Source: Bradyrhizobium sp. CB82
GTDB lineage: Bacteria; Pseudomonadota; Alphaproteobacteria; Rhizobiales; Xanthobacteraceae
Assembly (NCBI RefSeq): GCF_029714405.1
Contig: NZ_CP121651.1
Coordinates: 310,001-374,000 of the forward strand
DNA length: 64,000 nucleotides
Direction of reading: 5' to 3'
Shown here one piece after another: positions 8,883 to 18,600 of this stretch (its first letter is position 1; each line of letters starts with the position of its first letter). Both the position numbers and the translations under genes were made by a program. Below the pieces are notes generated by a model, which did no database searches, had not been told where the DNA came from, and saw only the letters and a program-made list of their open reading frames with translations.

Positions 8883-9080
8883 GTGCCGTCCGCAGACTAC
8901 TACCTGAAACAGGCCGAACTCGCGGCGCGGCTGGCGCTCGCGGAGTCCGATCCCGAAAAGGCACAAGCCCTGCACATCCTGGCCCTTCAGAATTATGACA
9001 AGGCCGACAAGGCTACAGCCGAAGAGACGCCATCGCCGCTCGACCCAACTGATCCGCCCAACATCATCGAGAGACAGTAA
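8883..9080 (+). CDS. Small hypothetical protein
   Basis: A 65-residue product, MPSADYYLKQAELAARLALA, with a GTG start preceded by GGAGAG. It is helical and Ala/Leu-rich with a proline-rich tail. I know this type as a frequent conserved hypothetical of Bradyrhizobium; no function can be assigned. Confidence 0.65.
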   Translation: MPSADYYLKQAELAARLALAESDPEKAQALHILALQNYDKADKATAEETPSPLDPTDPPNIIERQ

Positions 9081-9154
9081 TCCGATGGTTGGAGTGGGCG
9101 CCTACCCACACAGTGCGGCGCCAACGAGTGCGTTACTCACATGGGGAGACCGAC

Positions 9155-9469
9155 ATGCGCGAGCTTGCCGCGCAGGACGAAGCCAAGCGGCGCCAAGTTG
9201 AAGCCGATCTCTTCGATCTGGGGCGCGATCCGAGCGCGACGGAGAGGATTGCGGTCGAGACCTTGAGCGCGCAAGTCATCGTCCGCGCCCGGCGGATGCT
9301 GCGCGCAATCGCCAATGAAGCGGCTGAGATGGCCGAGCGCCTGGTGCTGAGGGGCTTGGGGAAGCTTGGCGTCCGTCAGGGAACGGCGAAGTCGACGTCC
9401 GGTCTATCCGCCGCGGAGCGGATCGCGGCCATCGGAGCAGCCCGCAAGGCCGCGGAGGTGACGTCATAA
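9155..9469 (+). CDS. Hypothetical helical protein
   Basis: The start at MRELAAQDEAKRRQVEADLF is chosen for its GGGGAG site. It yields 104 residues rich in Ala, Glu and Arg, probably all helical. No family recognised. It lies between two other small plus-strand genes. Confidence 0.5.
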   Translation: MRELAAQDEAKRRQVEADLFDLGRDPSATERIAVETLSAQVIVRARRMLRAIANEAAEMAERLVLRGLGKLGVRQGTAKSTSGLSAAERIAAIGAARKAAEVTS

Positions 9470-9653
9470 GCGCATCCCCCTCGCGCCGACTCCGAGCTCT
9501 TGCCGATGTGCTGATGGTGAGCGTCACGAGAGGATCACCGGTGCCCGGGCTTGACTTGCGCGGAATGCTCTGGATAGCGCGGTCGGGATGATTGACGCCG
9601 CCGGCGCGCGGTGATGGGGTGATCCCGGTTCGGAGCGGGCATCGGGGATCAGA

Positions 9654-10091
9654 ATGACCAGCGAGTCGCAGCTGCGCGAGAAGCTTCGGAAGATCGAAGC
9701 GTTGTTCGTGGGTGCCGGAACTGCTGGTGAGCGCCTTGCGGCGGAAGCCGCGCTGCGGCGGGTGCGGGCCCGGGTCGAAGAACTCGCCCGCCACGATCCA
9801 CCAATCGAACAGCAATTCTCACTTCCCGACCAGTGGTCTCGGCACCTTTTTCTGGCACTTTGCCGCCGATATGGGCTGCGGCCGTTTCGTTATCGCCGGC
9901 AGCGACGCAACACGGTGATGGTCCGTGCGTCACGGGGCTTCGTCGATCGAGTCCTGCTGCCGGAGTTCACCGAGCTGGAGGGTGCGCTGCAAGTGTATCT
10001 GCACGAGGTGACACTGCGCGTGATCCGCGAAGAGATCTACGACGACGCCAGCGATGCGCAGGAAGTTCCCGACGCCTTGCCGTCGAACTGA
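9654..10091 (+). CDS. Hypothetical protein, partly DUF2786-like N-terminus
   Basis: A 145-residue product. The first 50 residues (LREKLRKIEALFVGAGTAGE, then RLAAEAAL) resemble the helical start of DUF2786 proteins. The rest contains LFLALCRRYGLRPFRYRRQR and an acidic tail. The gene is complete and ends directly against the IS66 remnant on the other strand. Confidence 0.6.
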   Translation: MTSESQLREKLRKIEALFVGAGTAGERLAAEAALRRVRARVEELARHDPPIEQQFSLPDQWSRHLFLALCRRYGLRPFRYRRQRRNTVMVRASRGFVDRVLLPEFTELEGALQVYLHEVTLRVIREEIYDDASDAQEVPDALPSN

Positions 10092-10748
10092 TCAAGCGGC
10101 GAGCTTTGCCTCGGAACCGTCGCGCTCGGCTTTCCAATTCCACGGCAGCAGCGTGTTCAGCTGATTGATCTTGGTGCGTCCGGAGACGATGCGCTCGAGA
10201 ACATCAGTGAGATAGTGCCGCGGGTCGATGCCGTGAAGCTTTGCCGAGTTGATGAGCGATGCGAGAGTGGCCCAGGTTTCGGCGCCGCCCTCACTGCCTG
10301 CGAACAGATAGTTTTTCTTTCCCAACCCGATCGGCTTGATGCTGCGTTCGACTGTATTGCTGTCGATCTCGATGCGCCCATCATTGATAAAGCGCGTCAG
10401 GCCTTCCCAATGGTTGAGGGTGTAGCGGATCGCCTTGCCAAGGCCGGATTTCTTCGAGACTTCCAGCAGTCGCGCCTCGAGCCAGGGCTTGAAGTCCTCG
10501 ATCAGCGGTCTGGTGTCGGATTGTCGCGCCGCCGCTCGCTGCGTCGTCGCCGGCAAACCGCGAATGCGATCCTCAACGGCGTAGAACGTCGCGATCCGCT
10601 GCAGCGCTTCCGCGGCAATCGGCGATTTCGTCGCGACGTGGACGTCCCAGAACTTCCGCCGCGCATGCGCGAAGCAGAACGCTAGTTGTACCAGACGACC
10701 GCCGTTATTGATCAGCCCCTTGTAGGCGGCATAGCCGATGGAGTGGAC
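10092..10748 (-). pseudogene. IS66-family transposase (TnpC), C-terminal fragment
   Basis: Towards the 3' end it reads RIEIDSNTVERSIKPIGLGK, then KNYLFAGSEGGAETWATLAS, and closes with LNTLLPWNWK, the hallmark end of IS66 TnpC. Upstream, in another frame, CFAHARRKFWDVHVATKSPI belongs to the same protein, so there is a frameshift near 10560. The reading stops at about 10748, where IS91 sequence begins. IS91 insertion or deletion therefore removed the 5' half. Confidence 0.85.
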
Positions 10749-10769
10749 GACATGCTGCGGCTAGATTGG

Positions 10770-11900
10770 AAACCCAAACAGCTAGCGCTGTCGCACGGCG
10801 GCGCTCGGCGGCCATGTCGCACGCTGGGAGAACGCGGCGTGCGGCCATGCCGAGATCTCGTACAACTCCTGCGGCAACCGGCATTGTCCAAAGTGCCAAG
10901 GCGCGGCGTCACGCCGATGGCTCGCCGACCGCGAAGCGGAGCCCTTGCCGGTGCCGTATTTTCACGTCGTCTACACGTTGCCGAGCGAGTTGCGCGACAT
11001 CGCCTATCAAAACAAGCGTGTGGTCTATAACCTGCTGATGAAGGCGGCGGCTGAGGCGACGATCGCGATCGCACGCGATTCCAAGCGCCTCGGCGCGCGG
11101 ATCGGTATCACCGCCGTGCTGCACACCTGGGGTTCGGCACTCACCCATCATCCACACGTGCATATGATCATCCACACGTGCATATGATCGTGCCGGGCGG
11201 AGGCCTGTCGCTCGATGGTGCGCGATGGCTCGCCGCGCGTTCCAACTTCCTGATGCATGTTAACGTGCTGGCGCGCCTGTTCCAGGGCAAGATGTTGGCG
11301 ATGCTCATGCATGCCCACCACGCCGGCGAGTTGAAGTTCTTCAACACCCATGCCGCGCTCACCGACAAGCGAACGTTCAAGCGCTTCATCGCCCCGCTGC
11401 GGCACATCAAGTGGGTGGTATACTGCAAGCGGCCGTTCGCGGGGCCTCAGCAGGTGCTGCGCTATCTCTCCCGTTACACCCATCGGGTCGCCATCTCCAA
11501 CCGCCGCCTCGTTGCAGCTGACGATGCCGGCATCGCGTTCCGCTGGAAGGATTATCGCGTCACCGGTCCGAACCGCTGGAAGACGATGCGGCTTCTGCCG
11601 CACGAGTTCATCAGACGCTTCCTGATGCACGTGCTCCCCAAGGGCTTCCACCGCATCCGCCACTACGGACTCTTTGCCTCCACCAACCGTGCCCAAAGCA
11701 TCGCGACAGCCCGCGCACTCCTCAATGTCGCGCCGCCTGACGCCGACCCGCAAGAGCAGCCAGATGTTGCTTCGGGCACCCCGCGCGTGCTGCCCTACCC
11801 ATGCCCGTGCTGTGGCGCGCGCATGATCGTCATCGAGACCTTCGCGCCCGGCTGCCAGCCAAGCTGGCGGCCGACACTGATCAGGATCGACACGTCATGA
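10770..11900 (+). pseudogene. IS91-family transposase, split by a 20-bp duplication
   Basis: The N-terminal zinc-binding part (AEISYNSCGNRHCPKCQG) leads into PLPVPYFHVVYTLPSELRDI and then HHPHVHMI. A 20-bp tandem duplication at 11147-11186 shifts the frame. After it the second part runs uninterrupted: MIVPGGGLSLDGARW, YLSRYTHRVAISNRRL, and a C-terminal CPCCGARM motif, with a stop at 11900. IS91 elements move by rolling-circle replication with a Tyr-based HUH-like enzyme. Removing one copy of the repeat would restore a single frame. Confidence 0.85.
11147..11186. repeat. Perfect 20-bp tandem duplication inside the IS91 transposase
   Basis: ATCATCCACACGTGCATATG occurs twice in succession (11147-11166 and 11167-11186). 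Twenty is not a multiple of three, so this duplication alone inactivates the transposase. Confidence 0.95.
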
Positions 11901-12286
11901 GCCAGACCGCCTGCAAGCGAAGCGGCTCCCGCTTCCGATACGCTGGCGCCACGCCGGCGGCGATCTCCCTCAGCCCAATCACATCTATCAGTGCACGGAT
12001 CACACGTTGATGCGATCCGAACACCAGCCAAAATGCCTCCTGGACTCGCCCGACCTCGCGTATGTGCAGATATACAGCTGGCGTTGTCCTGGCGTCCCGT
12101 CCATCATCGACATCGGCGCCGGCATTAAATCTCCATAGCGCCCGCTGCCGAGCCGGTGCCCAACTTCCCGCGACTTCGTGCCTTGGCGCTTTTCGGCCAC
12201 CGGTCAGTTGAGCCTGCGGAGCCTCCTTGTTGCCGGCGTCCGAAAACCTGCACAACTCCGGACTCATGCAGTGCAGCAAATACGTG
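11901..12286. other. Tail of the IS91 remnant, no gene
   Basis: Probably the non-coding end of the IS91-type element followed by unassigned sequence. Open frames on the minus strand here show no protein character. Confidence 0.35.
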
Positions 12287-12577
12287 CTATTCGACCACCT
12301 CGTTGGCTCTCGCGAGCATGGTGGGCGGAATTGCAAGCCCGAGTGCTTTTGCGTTGTGAGGTTCACTGCAAGCGTGAACAGCGTCGGTCGCTCGAACGGG
12401 AGATCGCGCATTTGCCCCATGCAAAATCTTGTCGAGGAGCGAGGCTTGACGCTCGCCAACTTCGGTCAGATCGGGACCATAGGAGAGGAGTCCTCCTTCG
12501 CGAACAATAAAATCGCCCTCATACATAAAAGGAATGCGGTGCGCTGCCGCGAACTGGATGACGCGCTTGCGACTTGA
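12287..12577 (-). pseudogene. ABC_sub_bind-type substrate-binding protein, C-terminal fragment
   Basis: VIQFAAAHRIPFMYEGDFIV, GLLSYGPDLTEVGERQASLL, a middle piece in another frame (DLPFERPTLFTLAVNLTT) and the ending KALGLAIPPTMLARANEVVE are together the last 90 or so residues of the uncharacterised ABC substrate-binding family that is abundant in Bradyrhizobium. Two compensating frameshifts and the loss of the N-terminal two thirds mark it as a pseudogene. It abuts an IS3 orfA start. Confidence 0.75.
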
Positions 12578-12589
12578 TCCGGTAAGACT

Positions 12590-12756
12590 AGCCGCTTGGC
12601 CTCCGGGACCTCCATCCCGCCAAACTTGGCTTTCCATTTGTAGATGCTGGCATCGCTGACGCCGTGCTTCCGGCACAGATCGGCAACCGACACGCCAGCC
12701 TCGTGCTCCTTCAAAATCCCGATGATCTGCTCTTCCGTAAAGCGGCTGCGCTTCAT
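12590..12756 (-). pseudogene. IS3-family transposase OrfA, N-terminal fragment
   Basis: MKRSRFTEEQIIGILKEHEA, then GVSVADLCRKHGVSDASIYK and WKAKFGGMEV, is a textbook IS3/IS407-type OrfA helix-turn-helix. It is cut after about 55 residues, where the substrate-binding fragment starts. A likely left IS end (TGGACTTAATCCA) lies at about 12796-12808. Confidence 0.85.
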
Positions 12757-12830
12757 GCTCTGGTCCTCATATGGGCCAGAGCGAACTTCAATCTGGATTA
12801 AGTCCAGGGGGCAAGGTCAAAAGGCTCGTC

Positions 12831-13149
12831 CTATTCTGAACGAACGAGATGTTTCTCTTCTCTCGCCTTCCCCGTTGCCTTCGCCGTGACGAAATGAATT
12901 CCGACCTGAGATCCATCGACCCAAATCAGTTCGCACCGCCGAAATGCCAGACCAGTGGAGGACAGAACGAGGAAAAATTCTTGTGCCTCTAGAGGATCGG
13001 TTGAGTCCTCGACCTCAAGTTTTGCACCGCTTTCAGATGCGTCGAGAAAGAATGCAGCGTCGCTGCCATGTTCCATCTGCTCCCATAATCCTAACGGTAT
13101 GTTTGTGGTCAAACCGAACGCGGTTTGCCTTGCGATTGTTTCCAATCAT
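12831..13149 (-). pseudogene. PilZ-domain protein, frameshifted near 13045
   Basis: The frame from 13149 starts MIGNNRKANRVRFDHKHTVR, which carries the c-di-GMP-binding RxxxR-type box. One extra T near 13045 breaks it. The other frame continues with the second PilZ box DASESGAKLEV and then ELIWVDGSQVGIHFV. The complete product would be a stand-alone PilZ protein of about 105 residues, a likely c-di-GMP receptor. Start codons inside the downstream frame lack the first box. Confidence 0.75.
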
Positions 13150-13170
13150 CTGAAATTCCCAATGTTTCAA

Positions 13171-13425
13171 TCAATTTTTCAAAATAGATGCATTCCTGCG
13201 CGCGGTTTCAATGCGCATATCGATCATCGCAGACTGAGCAAGTAGCGACTTTCTGATCTCTTCATCCAAATTGGTCTGCCCGATGATCAGCCGGATGCAA
13301 TTATTCGCGAGTTCAAGAAGAAAAATGGCCTGGCGGGCGTCGTCCGTTGTTTGAATTTCGAGGAACGAGCGGCTTCGCGCCAACTGTCGGTCGCTTTGCC
13401 GGTGTTGCGCCTTGAGCGGGCGCAA
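13171..13425 (-). CDS. Small hypothetical helical protein
   Basis: An 84-residue frame. The second half (QTTDDARQAIFLLELANNCI, then RLIIGQTNLDEEIRKSLL) has good protein character. The first 20 residues are basic and less convincing, so the start could be internal. No family recognised. Confidence 0.45.
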   Translation of the reverse strand: MRPLKAQHRQSDRQLARSRSFLEIQTTDDARQAIFLLELANNCIRLIIGQTNLDEEIRKSLLAQSAMIDMRIETARRNASILKN

Positions 13426-13516
13426 GAGTGGGAATGAGCAATATAGCGAAGCAAAGCGCTGTCTTCACAACGTGGTTCCACCTCTTCAAAAAGGACGCGC
13501 GTCCGCAAAAATCAGC

Positions 13517-13725
13517 TTACCAACTTGTTGGCGCGCGCCAGATCCTCCAGTGCGTCGGATAAATCAAAATCGGCTCATTGGCCCAAGCATCGTGCCAAAC
13601 CCCAATTTTCGACGGCATGGAAAACCCAATGGCATAATGCCAGTCTTATCAAATTCGCCAACTTCCAAATAGCAATCTTCCGGCGCGAGTTGGATCGGTA
13701 GCCACCGCAGAGCCCGAGACGACGT
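13517..13725 (-). pseudogene. Small conserved hypothetical, frameshifted near 13600
   Basis: YLEVGEFDKTGIMPLGFPCR in one frame continues in the next as VWHDAWANEPILIYPTHWRI, ending RAPTSW at 13517. The two pieces fit a small protein type I associate with Bradyrhizobium. One indel separates them. Confidence 0.45.
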
Positions 13726-13735
13726 CCCTGAGATC

Positions 13736-13894
13736 CTAAAGGGCGCGTGCAATTAATGCCGCCACCCGGCTATGGAAGCTACCGATCCGTCTGAACGCAT
13801 CCTGCCGCTCTGATCCCTCAGGAAGCCGTTGCGCGGCTTCCCATAAGCTTGCTAACAACCTCGTCATGTCTTTCAATTCATCGGCCTCGGGCAT
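13736..13894 (-). CDS. Small hypothetical protein
   Basis: A 52-residue acidic helical protein, MPEADELKDMTRLLASLWEA, ending VAALIARAL. The frame is open further upstream, but that part has no protein character. I choose this ATG on composition alone. Confidence 0.45.
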   Translation of the reverse strand: MPEADELKDMTRLLASLWEAAQRLPEGSERQDAFRRIGSFHSRVAALIARAL

Positions 13895-14635
13895 TCCAAC
13901 TGTGCGTCGGCTCAACGTTGAGTCCTCGTTTGTACGAGCGGATAAATGTTGGTGTGTGAGGCCGCGGCGGGATTGCGCGGCGAGTAAGGGAAGAGAGTAA
14001 GTGCAAATGCCAGTATCGATGCAGTTGCCGCTCAAGCACTGGCGCAGCAAAAGGTGCTCTTCTCCACGCACGTTGCGTAGCACAATCTCTATCTTTTACT
14101 CATGTTGAATACAAGGATCAGCCGGCGTCTGCGGCATCCCTGTGTCATGCAGTTGTCATATTGGAGCCGGTGCGTTCTAGGACTATGCGATGAAAGTCGG
14201 TATCAAGAGCCTGACCCATTAGCCGTGGCTGAGGTTGTGTGCTGTGCATTGCACATTCGTCGCGAGAGCGGCGATGACGTAAATGTTCGTGACCGGCGGT
14301 CGCCTGCGCGGCGGTGGCGGTCGCATGCTCCAGCGCAGAGCGTCATCTCGGTCCCGGCGTCGCCCCGTAGCCGAACAACCTGATGTTCGGCTGCTGAGGA
14401 TCATGAGGGCCGGGCTCCAGGCACTTCGAGCCTCGCCTCAGTCCTGAACCGGCGTCGATGTGATCCGCTGGCAGCGAAGGCACTTATAGACGCGCACGGC
14501 TCTCCTGCCTCCGATTGGAGGCAATTGTCCGAGCGGCATCATTTCGCGCTCGCATTAGGTTGCTGGGAATTGATATGGACTTGCATGCCAATTGGAGCGC
14601 TACTCGAACTGCGACAGCCGGACCACTTGGGAAAA
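13895..14635. other. Region without a supported gene
   Basis: Several short frames on both strands are open, but none shows convincing composition, a ribosome-binding site and a familiar motif together. Confidence 0.35.
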
Positions 14636-14752
14636 CTACGGATGGGGATGCGCCCCAGCGCCGCAGCACTTGTTCATGCGTTCCCCCGGCTTATGGGGGT
14701 GATTTTCGCACACCCAACCGCAGTCCTCGCAAACGTCATTTCATCGGGCAGG
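14636..14752 (-). pseudogene. Tiny Cys-rich zinc-ribbon-like protein, probably frameshifted
   Basis: The frame reads VCEDCGWVCENHPHKPGERM, then NKCCGAGAHP, with CxxC pairs of a zinc ribbon. It resembles the C-terminal CEDCGWVCE signature of small Bradyrhizobium proteins. A stop sits just upstream of this frame. Restoring one base after ATGAC links it to a GTG start near 14752. Confidence 0.4.
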
Positions 14753-14800
14753 CCCACTGCATTTTCTTCTGCGTGAGGCGGACGCGCTGGTCAGACCAAG

Positions 14801-15022
14801 TTATTCGCGCCGCGCATCGGCCCTTAGGCCGTCGGGCGTAACCTCGTAATCCTCGCCCCGATGCCTGAGCCAGCCTGCCTTGACCATCGCGATTGCGGTC
14901 TCCTCGCTGCATAAACGGTGGTTGTCGCCGGGGGAATACAGCTTCCCATTGTAGGCGACCAGGCGGCCGTACAGGTGCGCCTGCCTCAACACTCTGCGCA
15001 TTCCGGGCGAGGGCTTGACCAT
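14801..15022 (-). CDS. Small hypothetical protein
   Basis: 73 residues from MVKPSPGMRRVLRQAHLYGR. The C-terminal half (TAIAMVKAGWLRHRGEDYEV, then TPDGLRADA) resembles the last helix and wing of a winged-helix domain. A TTG four codons earlier is possible. Confidence 0.55.
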   Translation of the reverse strand: MVKPSPGMRRVLRQAHLYGRLVAYNGKLYSPGDNHRLCSEETAIAMVKAGWLRHRGEDYEVTPDGLRADARRE

Positions 15023-15607
15023 AGCGCCTATCAACTTTGGTTGCCCGTATTCGTTCCGGTGAATTCATCATAGCGCGTTGCCGGCAGAGAAGGGGAATTC
15101 CCGGAAATCGATGAAGTTGGGCACGGCGAGAGCGACAGCCCGCCACCGAGACGGAAATGCCAATCTACTGTCACGTGCCACAGCAGAAAGGCCGCCCGAA
15201 AGCGGCCTCTGAAAGTCTAAAAGCACTGATCTAATAGGTAGGTCATACATGAGTGCGTTGTTCGGTCGCGGCTACGAGATGGGTAGCCATGGTTATCCTG
15301 GATCAAGAGCCTGCGGGGACTGCAGGCAGCGGATCAGGAACCGCATTCGAAGCTGTGACCCGGGCCGGCGGTATCAGGGCGGCGATGTTTGCTGTCCTAT
15401 CGCGTGTCATTTCACAGATCGGCGCGAGCTCGCTCCTGGCGGTCCAGGCTTGCGCCGAGAGACGCCCAGCGGGCGTACGCTTAGTATTGCGAGAGGCCTT
15501 GCCGATAACGCGCTTCCGCTTCAGCTTGGGCATGCAAATCGGCCGGTTATGGCGCAAAGCGGACGCGAGGGCACTATTCGGCGAGCGCAATTGGAAGCCG
15601 GTTGTGA
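15023..15607. other. Region downstream of the giant kinase gene, no supported gene
   Basis: Plus-strand frames at 15249-15678 are open but show no recognisable motif and run antisense into the kinase's 3' end. I see no terminator-quality hairpin. Confidence 0.35.
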
Positions 15608-18600
15608 TTAACGTGGTGGGTTCTGTTCATACCCAGATTGCAGAGGACCTGCGCTGCCTCCGCGAAAGGGGATCGTAAACTGAAAGACGGCTCCGCGCGG
15701 TCTGTTTGCAGACACCCATATTCGACCGCCATGCGATTCAATGATTGACCGGCAAATCGAGAGTCCCATGCCGAGGCCACTCGGCTTGCTTGAGTGGAAG
15801 GGGGTGAAGACCATCTCGAAGCTCTCCGGATCGAGCCCGGGACCGGAATCCTCGACTGCGACCTTGATTGAATCTGTTTCGATCGCTTCAGTTCTGATGA
15901 CCAACTGCCGCGGGCCGGTGTCAACGCCGCTCATTGCTTCGGTTGCGTTGAGAACCAAGTTGAGCATCACCTGCTGCAACTGGACTCGATCTCCTTCGAT
16001 TGCTGGCAGGCCTCCCGCAAGCCTGGTGTGTAGCGACACGCCGTGCTTGATCGCTTCCGCCCCGGTCAGATCGCTGATTTCGCGGACAGCCTCGTTGAGG
16101 TCGAAACAATCCTTTCGTGGCGCCGATTTCTTGAAGAGAGCGCGGATCCCGCTGATAATGTTGGTCGCGCGGCGCGCATCGCTGCCAATCTGTTCGATCG
16201 TATGACGAGTTTCGTCGAGATTCGGCGGCGTTTTGGCAAGCCAGCGCTGCGCCGCAGCGGCATTAGTGGCTACTGCTGCGATCGGTTGGCTTATTTCGTG
16301 TGCGATCGAGGCCGCGAGTTGCCCCATCGTGGCGACGCGGTTTGCGTGGGCGAACTCGTTCTGCAACTCGCGAAGGGCACGTTCGGCGCGCTTGCGTTCG
16401 CTCAAGTCGAGCACGAAAGCAACTCCTTCGTCGGCGCCGTCCTCGAAGCTCGCCGCGCCGATTAGTACGGGCACACGGCTGCCATCTTTGCGAAGATACT
16501 CCCGCTCGAATGGCTGTGTCGCACCGGTCGTTTTTACCGCTTCCAATGCCTGCGCAGCCCGGTCGCGCCATTCGGGCGGAATCAGGTCGGTCCAGCGTAC
16601 GCGGCCGGAGTCGAAATCGTCACGCTCGAACTGCAACATGCGGAGAAAGGTGTCATTGGCCTCAATGATCCGACCTTCGAAGTCAAAGATGACAATACCG
16701 ATGATATTAGCGTCGACAAGACGGCGGATCCTGCGTTCGCGTTCTGCCAATTCGCGGTACAGATGGCTATTTTCGAGCGAGATTGCCGCCTGGGACGCAA
16801 GCAGCTTGAGCAGCGATTCCCGCGCAGGCGAGAATGCGCCTTTGGCCAGGGTATTTTCGAGATACAAAACACCGATCAACCTTGTTTGTCGCAGCAAGGG
16901 TAGGCAGAACGCCGAACGGCACCGCTTCGTCCTGATGTAGTCATCGGATAAAAATTCATTGTGAGCAAAAGCGTCACTAAGGACCACGCTCTCGCGCGTC
17001 CGCAGCACATACTGCAGCATCGTCAATGGAAGCTGCGATCCCATGGCGGGCTTCGTGGCCAGACAAACTTCGATGCCGTCGCGGCGAGTGGTGGCTTCCG
17101 CTTCGATCTGGACGTTGTCACCGGTGGGGAGGATCAGGATCCCCCTGTCCGCACCCGCATGCTCGACGGCGATCGTCATGAGCTTCTGGATCAATTTCTC
17201 AAAGACGATTTCGCTCGAGAGGGCTTGCGACAGTTTGATGACGGTGGCGAGATCCAAGTATTCCAGCGGCGCGCCGATCGCGCCACCCCCGGCGGGCAGC
17301 GCACCTGCTTCCCGAAGAAGCGGATATTCCTCGTCGAGCTGCTTGACCTTGCCGAGAGCACCCCAGCGGACATAGCAGTACCGCGCATTTCGGAAATAGG
17401 TCTGGGCAATCGTTTCGAAGCCGCGCCCCGAGTAGAATCGTCCAGCCAGCTCGTTGCAGAGGGCTTCGTCCTGAGTGAAGCTGCTCTTGCGCGCAAGCCG
17501 GATGGCTTCCTCGTAGAGCCGCTCGGCATCCAGCTCCCGTTGCTCGACGCGAGCAACTTCGGCAGCGACAAGGGCGTGCAGCTCGCCAAAGATCGCCGCG
17601 CAATTGTCAGCCCATTCCCCCAATCGGCTAAGATGGGCCCTGAGCGCGGCCAGCCGCCTATCGCGGTGCGCGGTCCCGACCGGTCCGCAAATGGCCGCAG
17701 TCGCAAGCGCGTCATAGAAGCATAGCTTGGCGGCGTGAATCTGGGCGTCCGAAGACCACAACAGCGCTCGCGCCTTGTCGGCCGCCGCGACCGCCGCCTC
17801 GAAGTCCCCGGAGATGAAACGGGCCTGCAGCTTCAGCACCCAGTACCAGCAGACCATCGTTGCCATACGGTCGGGGGTCAACTGTGCCTCGAATGCCGTC
17901 TCCTCGAATTCCGCGTCGTTGTAGCTCGAAAAATTGGTGGTCAGACCTCGCATATTCTGAATGAGCCGCTGCTGGCCGACGATGATGTCAGCCGCATCGC
18001 GAAAATTGACTCTGCGCGCAAAGGCAAGCGCCGCCTCTGCTTCTTTCCAGACCTCATCGAGGTGATCCCCGCGCGCGAGAAGAGCCTCGATCCTATAATT
18101 GAGACTGTAGCAGGCAAAAGTATAGTCACCCGTGTCGAGTGCTGCCTGAAAGGCCACACCGGTGAAATCGACTGCCGACGTGATGTCCCGGCTCCAGAAC
18201 CCGAGCAGGCTCCTGGCGAGGTTGACCTTGGCCCTATGCGCCACAAACGCGTGCTTCTCGGCGAGGCGCACGGCAAGCTCGCCGAAACGATACCCATCCC
18301 CATAGCGATGGAATACGGGGCCAAGAAGAACGCCGAACCATGCGAAGCCAAAGGTCGAGGCCGACGTGGCGCCGAATTTCAGGCTCAGATTGACCAGATA
18401 GCAAGTATTGAGCCGCATCAAATTCACGTCGGTGACGTGTGCTGGCGCTGAAAGGTCGGAGAGCACGGCCATTGCCGCGAGCATGTCCAGATTGCTCATG
18501 AGTGGGAGATCGATCAAACTCTCGATGGTTCGCTGGCCCAGATTGTGCCAGACCTCCTCATACGCGCTCTTGACCTGCTCGTCGCTCGGATGGGCCGGCA

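Noticed and set aside
16961..17725. Long plus-strand open frames opposite the giant kinase gene (also 17735-18451 and 19406-20053)
   Set aside because: They are codon-position shadows of a GC-rich gene: no ribosome-binding sites, no motifs, and the minus-strand frame is clearly coding throughout.
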